Of a stretch of DNA of 64,000 nt, positions 32,575 to 42,525 are shown in pieces; the first letter of the stretch is position 1; each line of letters begins with the position of its first letter. Location: contig CAUYVT010000068.1 of the NCBI GenBank assembly GCA_963576565.1, positions 124,001-188,000 of the forward strand, given 5' to 3'. Below the pieces are notes generated by a model that was not told the origin of the DNA, searched no databases, and was given only the letters and a program-made list of their open reading frames with translations. This DNA comes from Aspidapion aeneum. Taxonomy: Eukaryota > Arthropoda > Insecta > Coleoptera > Brentidae. A program made the position numbers and the translations under genes.

Positions 32575-33003
32575 TAAAATATAAATATTTATTTGTATAT
32601 CAGTTGATTGAAAGGTTGATTTAATCATTGCCAATATAATGTTCCAATCGAGTGAGTCTAAACCACATGCTATTTTGGGTATAGCTAAATATTTCTCGTT
32701 ATTTTGCAGAAGAATATTTTTTAGGTTTTGCAAAATTTGATAAATTGTATCATATGTTGGCTTTTGATAGTATAATTCTTTTGTAACTAAATAGTAAATA
32801 GTTCTATTGGATAGTTGTAGAGTTGCTATTTCACCAATTTGTTTATTTTGTTCTTTTAAATAATCTACATTATCAAATCTTTCTTTGAATTCTTTTGCAA
32901 TTCCCTTTTTCATTTTTAAATCTTAACATACACAATGTGCTAATGAAAAATTTTGAGGTGCATCAAATAAGTTTCCATATAAAATTTTAATATTTTCTTC
33001 ATT
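32575..33003 (-). pseudogene. macro domain (OARD1/TARG1-like) inside pol, one in-frame stop
   Basis: About 143 residues directly after RNase H. It reads YGNLFDAPQNFSLAHCVC, an in-frame TAA (32923-32925), then DLKMKKGIAKEFKERF, IYYLVTKELYYQKPTY and IACGLDSLDW, closing with a beta strand INIYIL. This is the order of OARD1-type macro domains, which bind ADP-ribose and remove it from acidic residues. The lysine and aspartate I align to human K84 and D125 are both present. The domain keeps the polyprotein frame on both sides. Function in the element is unknown; countering host ADP-ribosylation is only a guess. Confidence 0.85.
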
Positions 33004-34500
33004 AATTTGCTTTTGAAACATTACTGAGTGATATATTTTGTTTATGTTTTCTTCAATTCTTATTCTAGAAAGGGCATCTGCATTTTTGTTAATTTTTCCT
33101 GGTTTATAGATTATTTCATAATCATATTCTTCCAGTTTTAATCTCCATCTGGCTAAACGACTTCCAGGATCTTTAATTGAGAATAACCAAGTTAAAGGAC
33201 GATGGTCCGTGATTAATTTAAATTTTCTTCCGTATAAATATGGTCTGAAGTGTTTGACTGACCATACAATGGCTAAAAGTTCTCTTTCAATGACAGAATA
33301 TTTTTGTTCCGTATTATTTAAAGTTCTTGAGGCATATGCAATAGGCAAATCTTTTCCTATTGGTCCTTGAGATAACACAGATCCTATTGAATAACCACTG
33401 GCATCAGTTGTTAAAAGAAAAGGTTCATTAAAATTAGGATAAATCAAAATTGGACTGGTTGTCAAAATATTTTTTAATTTTTCAAAAGATTCTTTACAAG
33501 TTGCGTCAAAAACAAATGGTTGATCTTTTTGTAATAATTTAGTTAATGGTTTAGAAATTTTGGCAAAATCTTGGATAAATCGTCGATAATATCCTGCTAA
33601 TCCTAGGAAACCTTTAATTTCTCTTTGATTTTTGGGTTCTGGAAAATTTTTCAAAGCTGAAATTTTATTTGGATTAGGTTTTACACCTTTATCTGTTATT
33701 ATGTGACCTAGATATGCAACCTCTTTTCGTAGGAATTCACACTTATCTGGTTGAATCTTTAAATTTGCTTTTCTTAATCTAGAAAAAACTTCTTTTAGTC
33801 TTTTGACATGTTCATTAATTGTATCTGAATAAATAATAATATCGTCCATGTATACCAAACATCTTTCGTTTTGGATACCAAGTAAAATATTGTCCATAAC
33901 TCTTTGAAATGTTGATGGAGCATTTTTAAGTCCAAACGGCATTCGAATGTATTCATAATGACCGTTTTCAACTGAAAAAGCTGTTTTTTGAGTATCTTTA
34001 GGATCTACCTCAATTTGGTGGAATCCTGATGCAAGATCTAAAGTTGAAAAGTATTCACAATGTCCTAATTGATCAAGTAAATCTGATATCATTGGCAAAG
34101 GATATTTATCATCAATTGTAACTTCATTTAACTTTCTGTAATCAATTACAACTCTCCACTTTTGTTTCCCTGAAGCATCTAATTTCTTTGGTACTACCCA
34201 TACTGGAGAGGACCATGGAGAAACAGAATGTTGAATTATTCCTTGTTCTAACATTTTTGAAACTTGACTTTTTACTTCCTGTTTATGTACTTGAGGATAT
34301 CGATAGGACTTTGTAAAAATTGGTTTGGTTTCTTTGGTGTGAATGGAGTGTTTAATTTCGCTTGTAAAAGTTAAATTATCTCCTTCTAAGTAAAATATAT
34401 CCGAAAAATCTAGACAAAGTGATGTTATGATTTCTTTTTCTTCGTCATTTAAGTGATCTAATCTTAATTGCTTTGGTATTACATGTTCTCTTATTATTGG
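33004..34500 (-). CDS. pol: errantivirus-like reverse transcriptase and RNase H
   Basis: Open from just after the TAA at 34501 through the macro domain start. RT motifs: SPVWVVPKKLDASGKQKWR, VIDYRKLNEVTI, STLDLASGFHQIEV, FSVENGHYEYIRMPFGLKNA, LVYMDDIIIYS (catalytic DD). RNase H: TTDASGYSIGSVLSQGP, ERELLAIVWSVKHFRPYLYG and NADALSRI. The domain set and lengths are normal for Ty3/Gypsy. It is expressed as part of Gag-Pol in the family, and uninterrupted here within these two domains. Confidence 0.93.
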
Positions 34501-35165
34501 TTAATTTTCTTTTAGATTAAAACATACTTCAGTTGTTTTTGAGTTGCTAGGTAAATTTTCAAATTCAAAATTATCAAAATTTATCGTTTTAGTAGTTGCA
34601 TAGGCATTAATAATTGTTGTACAAAATTCTCCTTTTTCATTTATTTTAACAATGCAATTAGGAATGTAACATTTGTCTTTTTGTTGAGCTAGTAAAATAA
34701 CTTCTGTATTTTTTAATTTATCTGTTTTTAATTTAAAAGCTCTTTCTGTTCTTCCTTCTATTTGTATTATATTTTTTATTGGTTCATTATTTACAGTAAA
34801 GTCTTTTTGTTCTGGGTTAGTTCTATATAAAGGAACTGTTTTAAAATTGGTAATCAATTTATTATTTTGATAGTCAATAATGCAATTATAATGTTTTAAA
34901 AAATCTGATCCTACTAGTCCATCAAATCCTATTTCAAGATCACAAACTAGTACTTTAAAAGGATCTTTCAAAGTAAAAGGAATTAAAACTGATTCGTTAA
35001 TTGAAATTGGTTCATTTGAAATGCCTTTGACAGTTACATTTTCAGGAAATCTTTGTAAATATTGCTCACATGTTTTTGGTTTAAAAACAGAACAACTAGC
35101 ACCTGTATCAACTAAAATTTTAAATTTTTGTGTAATGTCTGTAAAATAATAAAGATTACTTGAAA
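34501..35165 (-). pseudogene. pol: errantivirus-like protease region, ends in TAA
   Basis: Aspartic protease with ILVDTGASCSVF near 35100 and GLVGSDFLKHYNC near 34900. It is in the -1 frame relative to gag, overlapping the gag end. The frame runs to a TAA at 34501-34503, and the RT resumes at the next codon in the same frame, so one stop separates protease from RT. Either a stop mutation or readthrough would explain this. Confidence 0.82.
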
Positions 35166-35183
35166 AAGTTAAAATTTGATGTT

Positions 35184-36422
35184 TTACATGAACTTGTTTT
35201 GAGTTTGGTTCGCTTGATCGTGTTCGTTCTGTATTGACATAGTTTGAAAATTTATTAACGTTTGATCGATTTCCGAGGCTTGTCTTCGAAAATTTACATT
35301 TTGTTCATCATTAGATTCATATTCTTGTTCAAAAGAAACATCTTCATATTGTTCAAAATTATTATCATAAAGATTTTGATCATTAGAAAAATCATTAGTT
35401 TGATTTTGATAATAAGTATCTTCAAAATCTTGAGTTCCATTTTCTACATTTTCCATAAAATGCATAGGTTTATTTTGAAAATTTGGTCTTTGATTATTGT
35501 TTGATTGAGGATTATTATTTGATTGAGACCTAAAATAATTTCCTTGATTATTTGGTCTATAATTGTTAGATGTTGGTGATTGATTTGGTCGATAGTTTGA
35601 CGTGGAAGGTTGGTTTTGTTTAAAATTTGGGGTGAAAGTTTGAGTTTGTCTATAATTTGACGTAGAAGGTAAAGTCGGATTAAAGTTTGGTATGTAATTT
35701 TGAATAGTTCTACTATTTTGTTTCGTTCTACACTCATGTATTAAATGTCCCGATCTTTTGCAAAAAGAACAAATTTTTTGTTGACTAGGTTTTAATTTTT
35801 GAGAAAATTGCAATTTATGAAGTCTTTGTTTTTGAAAATATTCAAATTGAAGTTCAGATTTAACACAAGAAACTGCTTCTAAAAAGGTTTACTTGCTCTT
35901 ACGACTAAACTTAAGTCTTTATCTAAGCCTGTTAATAAAGTATTTAAAATCATTGTTTCGATTAGTGTACCTTGAGCTTGTTTTTCAATATTTGTTAAGT
36001 CCTGTTTATTAATTGCAGCATTTATTTTAGCAATATTGAAGTCTTGAAATAAAAATTAAAGGACTTTCGTTTGGTAATTGAAATAATTTTTGGAGATCTT
36101 GAGTCAAAGCTGACAAATCTCTTTGATCCGCGTAATGGGCAAGAAGCATTCGTTTAATTTGTGCCCATGTATCTAAGTCTTGCGAGTTAATTAATCTAGA
36201 GGCTTCTCCGCGTAATTGATTTTTAATTTTGACAATTAAAAATGATCTTTGTGTTGGAACACACATTTGGTACGCCAGATCGCACGCATTTATAAAGGTA
36301 TTAAGATTAATAGGGTTACCATCATATTCTGGTAGTAACGAAAATATTTCGGAAAGTTTATAAGGTTCAATTGTTGTTGTTGTTGGAGCTTGATTTTGAT
36401 TAATATTATCTGGATTTGACAT
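35184..36422 (-). pseudogene. gag: errantivirus-like gag with two compensating frameshifts
   Basis: Starts MSNPDNINQNQ at 36422. A capsid-like segment (LPEYDGNPINLNTFINACD, WAQIKRMLLAHYADQRD) is interrupted near 36045 by a shift and restored to the original frame near 35890. The C-terminal part has one zinc knuckle CSFCKRSGHLIHEC and a long Asn/Gln/Ser-rich tail. In the family Gag builds the particle. Confidence 0.8.
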
Positions 36423-37022
36423 TTTTAAAGTATTTTTAAAACTTAATAAATATAAAATAAGATGTTTTAAATTGAAACTTAATTATTTATAAAATTAAAT
36501 AATAGTTTTACGTGTACACACACGGAGGTTGACAGCAAGTTCAAAAAAAATAACAATAATTAAAGGAAATAATAATAAAGTTGCTTACATAGAAAGTGTT
36601 GTCTTCATTTGTTTCTTCTTCTTTCTTCTTTTTTCTTATTTGATTCAATCTGCTGAAGGACTTTGTTGCGCAGCAACCCTCAGAAGCTGGGTTCAATTCC
36701 GGGCGTCTCACGAAGTTCCAATAGAAAATTCGTAGCCACTTCCAAAGGCTGGGTTCAACTCCTTGCTCACACACAACAATTTAAGTCTTCAGTGTTGAAT
36801 GTTTCGTTTACTTTGTTCAGTTTATACTGGTATTTTTCTTCTTTTATTTTCTTCAAGTCACTTCTGTTCAGGAACGATGTATATCCACGAATGGAGACTG
36901 GAGACCAGTTTTTTATACAATGTTCTTGATTTTTAGCACTTTTTTTAGCACGTATGTCCTTTATTTTTCGTAAAGAAGTTAGAACTTCACCACGCGACTT
37001 AGAGTACGACGTGTTCAAAAAA
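36423..37022 (-). other. errantivirus-like 5' leader
   Basis: Non-coding leader between primer site and gag. It holds two similar segments, 'gctgggttcaattcc' (about 36686) and 'gctgggttcaactcc' (about 36749), reminiscent of tRNA T-arm/B-box sequence. It should contain packaging signals and the env splice donor; I could not place the donor. Confidence 0.5.
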
Positions 37023-37040
37023 ATCCGCACGACTGCGCCA
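37023..37040 (-). promoter_or_regulatory. errantivirus-like primer-binding site (tRNA-Ser type)
   Basis: TGGCGCAGTCGTGCGGAT on the minus strand, one base after the 5' LTR. The first 11 bases match the tRNA-Ser site used by insect 17.6/297-type elements; the rest differs. Confidence 0.75.
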
Positions 37041-37041
37041 A

Positions 37042-37376
37042 TTTTAGATGCGAGCTTAATAAAACTCTTTTTTAAAAAATAACTTTATTTTATTTAGTCA
37101 CTTTTACAAATAAGACAACTTTAAAGTTAGATGTGAACCGTTTAGATGCTAAGTCAAACCTAAAAGACGTTGTTTACCTGCTAGCCTACTTATAGTTACA
37201 AGAGTGCTGACACAGCTTCGCGTGGGTTCCCGAAGAATATGGAAGTAAACATGTTTATCAAATGACTTTTATATGATCTTGAAAACAATAGCAATATTGT
37301 GCAATTATGGTATTACGTCTTAACTTATTCTAGAAACTACGCATTAAGTAAATACACCTACGCATATTTTTAATAT

Positions 37377-37380
<4 letters not shown>
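37042..37380 (-). repeat. errantivirus-like 5' LTR
   Basis: 339 bp, paired with 28624-28962. Confidence 0.93.

Positions 37381-37427
<47 letters not shown>
37381..37427. repeat. (TA)n microsatellite at insertion site
   Basis: About 23 TA units next to the 5' LTR; a shorter TA run flanks the 3' LTR (28615-28623). The element appears to have inserted into a TA tract. Confidence 0.88.
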
Positions 37428-37428
<1 letters not shown>

Positions 37429-37529
37429 ACAACTAATCTAAGACTAAAGGCTCAAGGATTTGCCAATAACAGAGGGTCTTAGATATAAGAAAATAAGATA
37501 ATACTTCCATTGTCTTTATTTATTTTAAA

Positions 37530-37575
37530 ACACGACGTTTCGGTTAGTAAGTATCTCTAACCGTTATCAAGTGTG
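37530..37575 (-). ncRNA. hammerhead ribozyme-like motif, copy A
   Basis: Minus-strand CACAC-TTGATAA-C-GGTTAG...CTAACC-GAAA-C-GTC-GTGT. It has the same 46-base layout as the two plus-strand copies. Confidence 0.5.
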
Positions 37576-37605
37576 AACTATACAATCTAGTCTCTAGGCT
37601 ACTAC

Positions 37606-39744
37606 TTATACTACTTGGTGTGCAGTCAGGTGTGACGGCCCGCCCCCTTTTTTAATCCTAAGACGCCTGTTTTCCTTGAGGAGTGGTTTCCATATGTTTG
37701 GTATGTCCGTGCTTGGTTTACTGAAAACTTCTATATTCTGCATTATATACGCAGCTTCAATAAACTTTCGTTTTCGCCAATGCGACTCCTTATGTAAAAC
37801 TTTAGCTTCTGACCACTGAATCCTGTGATCATTTGACCAAGCATGATCTGCTAAACCGGATTTTTCAATATCCCCTAATTGGGTACTTTTTAGATGTTCA
37901 TTTACTCTAACCTGAAAAGGGCGTTTCGTTTCACCTACATATGATTTACCACACTCACACGGGATTTGGTAAATACATTCCTTATTATTTGAGGGATTGT
38001 CTGGTTTTGTTTTAGTTACAAAACTTCTTATCGTATTTCCCGAAGAAAATACTGTTTTTATATTATAGTGTTTAGCTATTCGTCTTATGTTTTCTGAAAT
38101 CCCTTGAACATATGGAATGTTAATAACACCTAACGGATTATTATTTTGAGAATTTGGTACATTTAGTTTGTTTTTAATTTTAAATATCGTTGAGTTTATT
38201 AATTTCTCGGAATAACCATTCTGTTGTAAGTCCTTTTTAATGTTGTTAATTTCTGTGGTTAATTCTTTATTATTACTACAAATATTTACGGCTCTTAAAT
38301 ACAAACTTCTTATAACTCCTTCTTTTGTTGCAACAGAATGATTAGACTTAAAATTTAGGTACTGTCCCGTGTGTGTAGGTTTCCTATATACAGTGGTTTG
38401 AATGTTTCTGTCTAACCGTTTGACAAGAACATCCAAAAAAGGTAAGGCCAAATCTTTTTCAATTTCCATGGTGCACTTGATTGTTGGTCGAATACCGTTT
38501 AAATGGTGTAGAAAATTTTGTAGTTCGTCATCATTTTCCGGCCATATAATAAATGTGTCATCCATGTATCGTAGCCATAGTTTTGGTTTGACTCTTGCTG
38601 TGTTGATCGCATGGCCCTCGAACCACTCCATGTAGATGTTTGCTACCACTGGCGAAAGAGATGAACCCATTGGGAGTCCATCATTTTGCGCGTAAAACTT
38701 ATCTTTCACTTGAAAGTAAGAGTTACGGAGACAGAGCTCCAAAAGATCCATCACCCCCTCCACCGATAGCGTTGTTCTCTCGTGAAGTGTATCATCAGTT
38801 TGTAATTTGTTTTTAATGATACTGAGTGACTCATTTATTGGCACGTTGGTGTAGAGACTTTCTACATCAAAACTTACAAATCTATCGCCGGGATCTAATT
38901 TGATACCTTTTAAAACCTCCACAAAATGTTCCGAGTTTTTGACAAAAGATTCGGACTTACCCTGTAGTGGTTGAATTATGTCCAACAAAAACCTCGACAA
39001 AGTGCTGGTCGGTGAGTCCCTGGAGCTGGTAATTGGTCGCAGTGGTATATCCTTTTTATGGATCTTTGGTAATCTATAAAAATGTGGTGCCTTACTGTGG
39101 TGTGGAGTCAGGCGGGATCTAGCAGCGTCCGGGATATTTTCAGCATACTTCTTCAAAGTCCTGTAGATGCGTCCTTCTATGGTGGTGGTTGGGTCTTTGG
39201 GTAGTTGCTTGTAGTCTCCTTTCTCCAGAACTTCTTGGATCTTTTTGTCGTAAGTCTCGACATCCATGATCACCGTTGCGTTTCCTTTGTCGACCGGTAG
39301 AATCTTGATTGATTTGTCAGCCTGCAGGTTCTTGATTGCCCGTTGTTCTTGACTGGTGATGTTTGTCTTTTGTTGCTTCTTTCTGTCCAACGTTGTTCTT
39401 ACTTTATGGCGAAACTCATCAGCTTCGGGTTGAGGTAGACTAACGGTCTCTATTGCTGCAATAATTTCCAGTGTCTGTGCCGGTGCAATGGCGAACTTAA
39501 GTCCCTTACTGAGTACCAATTCTTCGTTGGTGCTCAGAGTCCTTTTGGAGATGTTCACTATAGTGCTTGGTGTTGTTGAGTCTGTTCTATCTTGAGTACG
39601 TGTCTGTAGTTTCTTAAGTTTTTCCCGGTGAGTTGATCGTATCTTCTGTCGTTCTCTGTTGCACGTACTGTCAATTTTACTCAGTATCGGTTCGTAGTCT
39701 TCCTCCCATGTGTGTCGTCTAATTTCGTCAAATCGCTCCTCCAT
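37606..39744 (-). CDS. Penelope RT plus GIY-YIG endonuclease (N-terminus broken)
   Basis: 712 codons. An N-terminal basic region leads to RT motifs ILPVDKGNATVIMD, FYRLPKIHKKDIPLRPI, VSFDVESLYTNVPI, GLPMGSSLSPVVANIYME and LRYMDDTFIIW. The GIY-YIG nuclease follows (YQIPCECGKSYVGETKRP, with HLKS and the later W/H-rich part). The native start lies further upstream (to about 40010), but a one-base deletion near 39821 makes a TAA, so this internal ATG is not the original start. A 6-bp in-frame loss near 39475 is also present relative to copy B. RT and endonuclease look intact. Confidence 0.88.
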   Translation of the reverse strand: MEERFDEIRRHTWEEDYEPILSKIDSTCNRERQKIRSTHREKLKKLQTRTQDRTDSTTPSTIVNISKRTLSTNEELVLSKGLKFAIAPAQTLEIIAAIETVSLPQPEADEFRHKVRTTLDRKKQQKTNITSQEQRAIKNLQADKSIKILPVDKGNATVIMDVETYDKKIQEVLEKGDYKQLPKDPTTTIEGRIYRTLKKYAENIPDAARSRLTPHHSKAPHFYRLPKIHKKDIPLRPITSSRDSPTSTLSRFLLDIIQPLQGKSESFVKNSEHFVEVLKGIKLDPGDRFVSFDVESLYTNVPINESLSIIKNKLQTDDTLHERTTLSVEGVMDLLELCLRNSYFQVKDKFYAQNDGLPMGSSLSPVVANIYMEWFEGHAINTARVKPKLWLRYMDDTFIIWPENDDELQNFLHHLNGIRPTIKCTMEIEKDLALPFLDVLVKRLDRNIQTTVYRKPTHTGQYLNFKSNHSVATKEGVIRSLYLRAVNICSNNKELTTEINNIKKDLQQNGYSEKLINSTIFKIKNKLNVPNSQNNNPLGVINIPYVQGISENIRRIAKHYNIKTVFSSGNTIRSFVTKTKPDNPSNNKECIYQIPCECGKSYVGETKRPFQVRVNEHLKSTQLGDIEKSGLADHAWSNDHRIQWSEAKVLHKESHWRKRKFIEAAYIMQNIEVFSKPSTDIPNIWKPLLKENRRLRIKKGGGPSHLTAHQVV

Positions 39745-40030
39745 CTCGGCGTTGAAGTTGGCTTTTCTCCATCGATGGTAACTGATTTGGGATCGGATTA
39801 GTGCTTGGCTTGTCCTCTCTTAGATCTTCTTCGTTCTCACTCCCGGAAAGTTGGCTTTTAGGCGGAAACCAACCGGAATGACACCACTGTCGCGCGCCTC
39901 GCACAAGAATGAAATGTGTTCTTCTTCCTTTATCACTTTAAGTTTGGTCTTCTCGTAGCCTCTGAATAGATTGTTGATTCCGGGTCCGTACCGTTCTTCA
40001 ACTCTTTGTTTGAAACTCGTAGACTTACTC

Positions 40031-40428
40031 TAGAGTAAATGAACATCTAAAAAGTACCCAATTAGGGGATATTGAAAAATCCGGTTTAGCAGATCATGCT
40101 TGGTCAAATGATCACAGGATTCAGTGGTCAGAAGCTAAAGTTTTACATAAGGAGTCGCATTGGCGAAAACGAAAGTTTATTGAAGCTGCGTATATAATGC
40201 AGAATATAGAAGTTTTCAGTAAACCAAGCACGGACATACCAAACATATGGAACCACTCCTTAAGGAAAACAGGCGTCTTAGGATTAAAAAAGGGGGCGGG
40301 CCGTCACACCTGACTGCACACCAAGTAGTATAAGTAGTAGCCTAGAGACTAGATTGTTTAGTTCACACTTGATAACGGTTAGAGATACTTACTAACCGAA
40401 ACGTCGTGTTTTAAAATAAATAAAGACA
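40031..40428 (+). repeat. Penelope partial 3' copy (pseudo-LTR)
   Basis: Matches 42588-42985: the end of the endonuclease ORF and the 3' untranslated region, placed in front of the full copy B. A 3'-end copy upstream of a full unit is the known Penelope 'pLTR' arrangement. Confidence 0.87.
40364..40409 (+). ncRNA. hammerhead ribozyme-like motif in the pseudo-LTR
   Basis: Stem I CACAC/GTGT, core TTGATAA in place of CTGANGA, stem II GGTTAG/CTAACC with a 9-base loop, core GAAA, then C-GTC (predicted cleavage after GTC). One extra C lies between core and stem II. Penelope elements of other animals carry hammerhead motifs in this place. Confidence 0.52.
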
Positions 40429-42525
40429 ATGGAAGTCCGAAATTTTATTTCTACACAATCATTGCCTACGAGTTTCAAACAAAGAGTTGAAGAACGGTAC
40501 GGACCCGGAATCATCAATCTATTCAGAGGCTACGAGAAGACCAAACTTAAAGTGATAAAGGAAGAAGAACACATTTCATTCTTGTGCGAGGCGCGCGACA
40601 GTGGTGTCATTCCGGTTGGTTTCCGCCTAAAAGCCAACTTTCCGGGAGTGAGAACGAAGAAGATCTTAGAGAGGACAAGCCAAGCACTAATCCGATCCCA
40701 AATCAGTTACCATCGATGGAGAAAAGCCAACTTCAACGCCGAGATGGAGGAGCGATTTGACGAAATTAGACGACACACATGGGAGGAAGACTACGAACCG
40801 ATACTGAGTAAAATTGACAGTACGTGCAACAGAGAACGACAGAAGATACGATCAACTCACCGGGAAAAACTTAAGAAACTACAGACACGTACTCAAGATA
40901 GAACAGACTCAACAACACCAAGCACTATAGTGAACATCTCCAAAAGGACTCTGAGCACCAACGAAGAATTGGTACTCAGTAAGGGACTTAAGTTCGCCAT
41001 TGCACCGGCACAGACACCGACACTGGAAATTATTGCAGCAATAGAGACCGTTAGTCTACCTCAACTCGAAGCTGATGAGTTTCGCCATAAAGTAAGAACA
41101 ACGTTGGACAGAAAGAAGCAACAAAAGACAAACATCACCAGTCAAGAACAACGGGCAATCAAGAACCTGCAGGCTGACAAATCAATCAAGATTCTACCGG
41201 CCGACAAAGGAAACGCAACGGTGATCATGGATGTCGAGACTTACGACAAAAAGATCCAAGAAGTTCTGGAGAAAGGAGACTACAAGCAACTACCCAAAGA
41301 CCCAACCACCACCATAGAAGGACGCATCTACAGGACTTTGAAGAAGTATGCTGAAAATATCCCGGACGCTGCTAGATCCCGTCTGACTCCACACCACAGT
41401 AAGGCACCACATTTTTATGGATTACCAAAGATCCATAAGAAGGATATACCACTGCGACCAATTACCAGTTCCAGGGACTCACCGACCAGCACTTTGTCGA
41501 GGTTTTTGTTGGACATAATTCAAACACTACAGGGTAAGTCCGAATCTTTTGTCAAAAACTCGGAACATTTTGTGGAGGTTTTAAAAGGTATCAAATTAGA
41601 TCCCGGCGATAGATTTGTAAGTTTTGATGTAGAAAGTCTCTACACCAACGTGCCAATAAATGAGTCACTCAGTATCATTAAAAACAAATTACAAACTGAT
41701 GATACACTTCACGAGAGAACAACGCTATCGGTAGAGGGGGTGATGGATCTTTTGGAGCTCTGTCTCCGTAACTCTTACTTTCAAGTGAAAGATAAGTTTT
41801 ACGCGCAAAATGATGGACTCCCAATGGGTTCATCTCTTTCGCCAGTGGTAGCAAATATCTACATGGAGTGGTTCGAGGGCCATGCGATCAACACAGCAAG
41901 AGTCAAACCAAAACTATGGCTACGATACATGGATGACACATTTATTATATGGCCGGAAAATGATGACGAACTACAAAATTTTCAACACCATTTAAACGGT
42001 ATTCGACCAACAATCAAGTGCACCATGGAAATTGAAAAAGATTTGGCCTTACCTTTTTTGGATGTTCTTGTCAAACGGTTAGACAGAAACATTCAAACCA
42101 CTGTATATAGGAAACCTACACACACGGGACAGTACCTAAATTTTAAGTCTAATCATTCTGTTGCAACAAAACAAGGACTTATAAGAAGTTTGTATTTAAG
42201 AGCCGTAAATATTTGTAGTAATAATGAAGAATTAACCACAGAAATTAACAACATTAAAAAGGACTTACCACAGAATGGTTATTCCGAGAAATTAATAAGC
42301 TCAACGATATTTAAAATTAAAAACAAACTAAATGTACCAAATTCTCAAAATAATAATCCGTTAGGTGTTATTAACATTCCATATGTTCAAAAGATTTCAG
42401 AAAACATAAGACGAATAGCTAAACACTATAATATAAAAACAGTATTTTCTTCGGGAAATACGATAAGAAGTTTTGTAACTAAAACAAAACCAGACAATCC
42501 CTCAAATAATAAGGAATGTATTTAA
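40429..42525 (+). CDS. Penelope ORF, copy B (truncated before endonuclease)
   Basis: 698 codons from MEVRNFISTQS. The N-terminal domain (GYEKTKLKVIKEEEHISFL, RLKANFPGVRTKKI) is intact, followed by the RT with SFDVESLYTNV, GLPMGSSLSP and LRYMDDTF. The ORF stops at 42523-42525 (TAA) where copy A has TAC for tyrosine, one codon into the GIY-YIG domain. The start is supported by position right after the pseudo-LTR. Confidence 0.88.
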   Translation: MEVRNFISTQSLPTSFKQRVEERYGPGIINLFRGYEKTKLKVIKEEEHISFLCEARDSGVIPVGFRLKANFPGVRTKKILERTSQALIRSQISYHRWRKANFNAEMEERFDEIRRHTWEEDYEPILSKIDSTCNRERQKIRSTHREKLKKLQTRTQDRTDSTTPSTIVNISKRTLSTNEELVLSKGLKFAIAPAQTPTLEIIAAIETVSLPQLEADEFRHKVRTTLDRKKQQKTNITSQEQRAIKNLQADKSIKILPADKGNATVIMDVETYDKKIQEVLEKGDYKQLPKDPTTTIEGRIYRTLKKYAENIPDAARSRLTPHHSKAPHFYGLPKIHKKDIPLRPITSSRDSPTSTLSRFLLDIIQTLQGKSESFVKNSEHFVEVLKGIKLDPGDRFVSFDVESLYTNVPINESLSIIKNKLQTDDTLHERTTLSVEGVMDLLELCLRNSYFQVKDKFYAQNDGLPMGSSLSPVVANIYMEWFEGHAINTARVKPKLWLRYMDDTFIIWPENDDELQNFQHHLNGIRPTIKCTMEIEKDLALPFLDVLVKRLDRNIQTTVYRKPTHTGQYLNFKSNHSVATKQGLIRSLYLRAVNICSNNEELTTEINNIKKDLPQNGYSEKLISSTIFKIKNKLNVPNSQNNNPLGVINIPYVQKISENIRRIAKHYNIKTVFSSGNTIRSFVTKTKPDNPSNNKECI

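Larger units (their letters stand above)
28624..37380 (-). mobile_element. errantivirus-like env-bearing Ty3/Gypsy element with a macro domain
   Basis: 8.76-kb element: 339-bp LTRs, tRNA-Ser-like primer site, gag, protease, RT, RNase H, macro domain, integrase, env. TATA flanks both ends (28620-28623, 37381-37384), fitting the TATA-type target preference of insect errantiviruses. The LTRs differ at one visible base. The coding part nevertheless has two gag shifts that cancel, two in-frame TAA in pol, a shift before the integrase core, and two stops in env. No intact gag-pol or env exists in this copy. Confidence 0.92.
37530..40025 (-). mobile_element. Penelope-like element, copy A
   Basis: Minus-strand copy with reverse transcriptase and GIY-YIG endonuclease. 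It is joined head to head to a plus-strand partner at about 40026. Its 3' untranslated part carries a hammerhead-like motif (37530-37575). Confidence 0.9.

Noticed and set aside
37381..37427. TA run as an origin or promoter element
   Set aside because: A simple microsatellite at a retrotransposon insertion site explains it.
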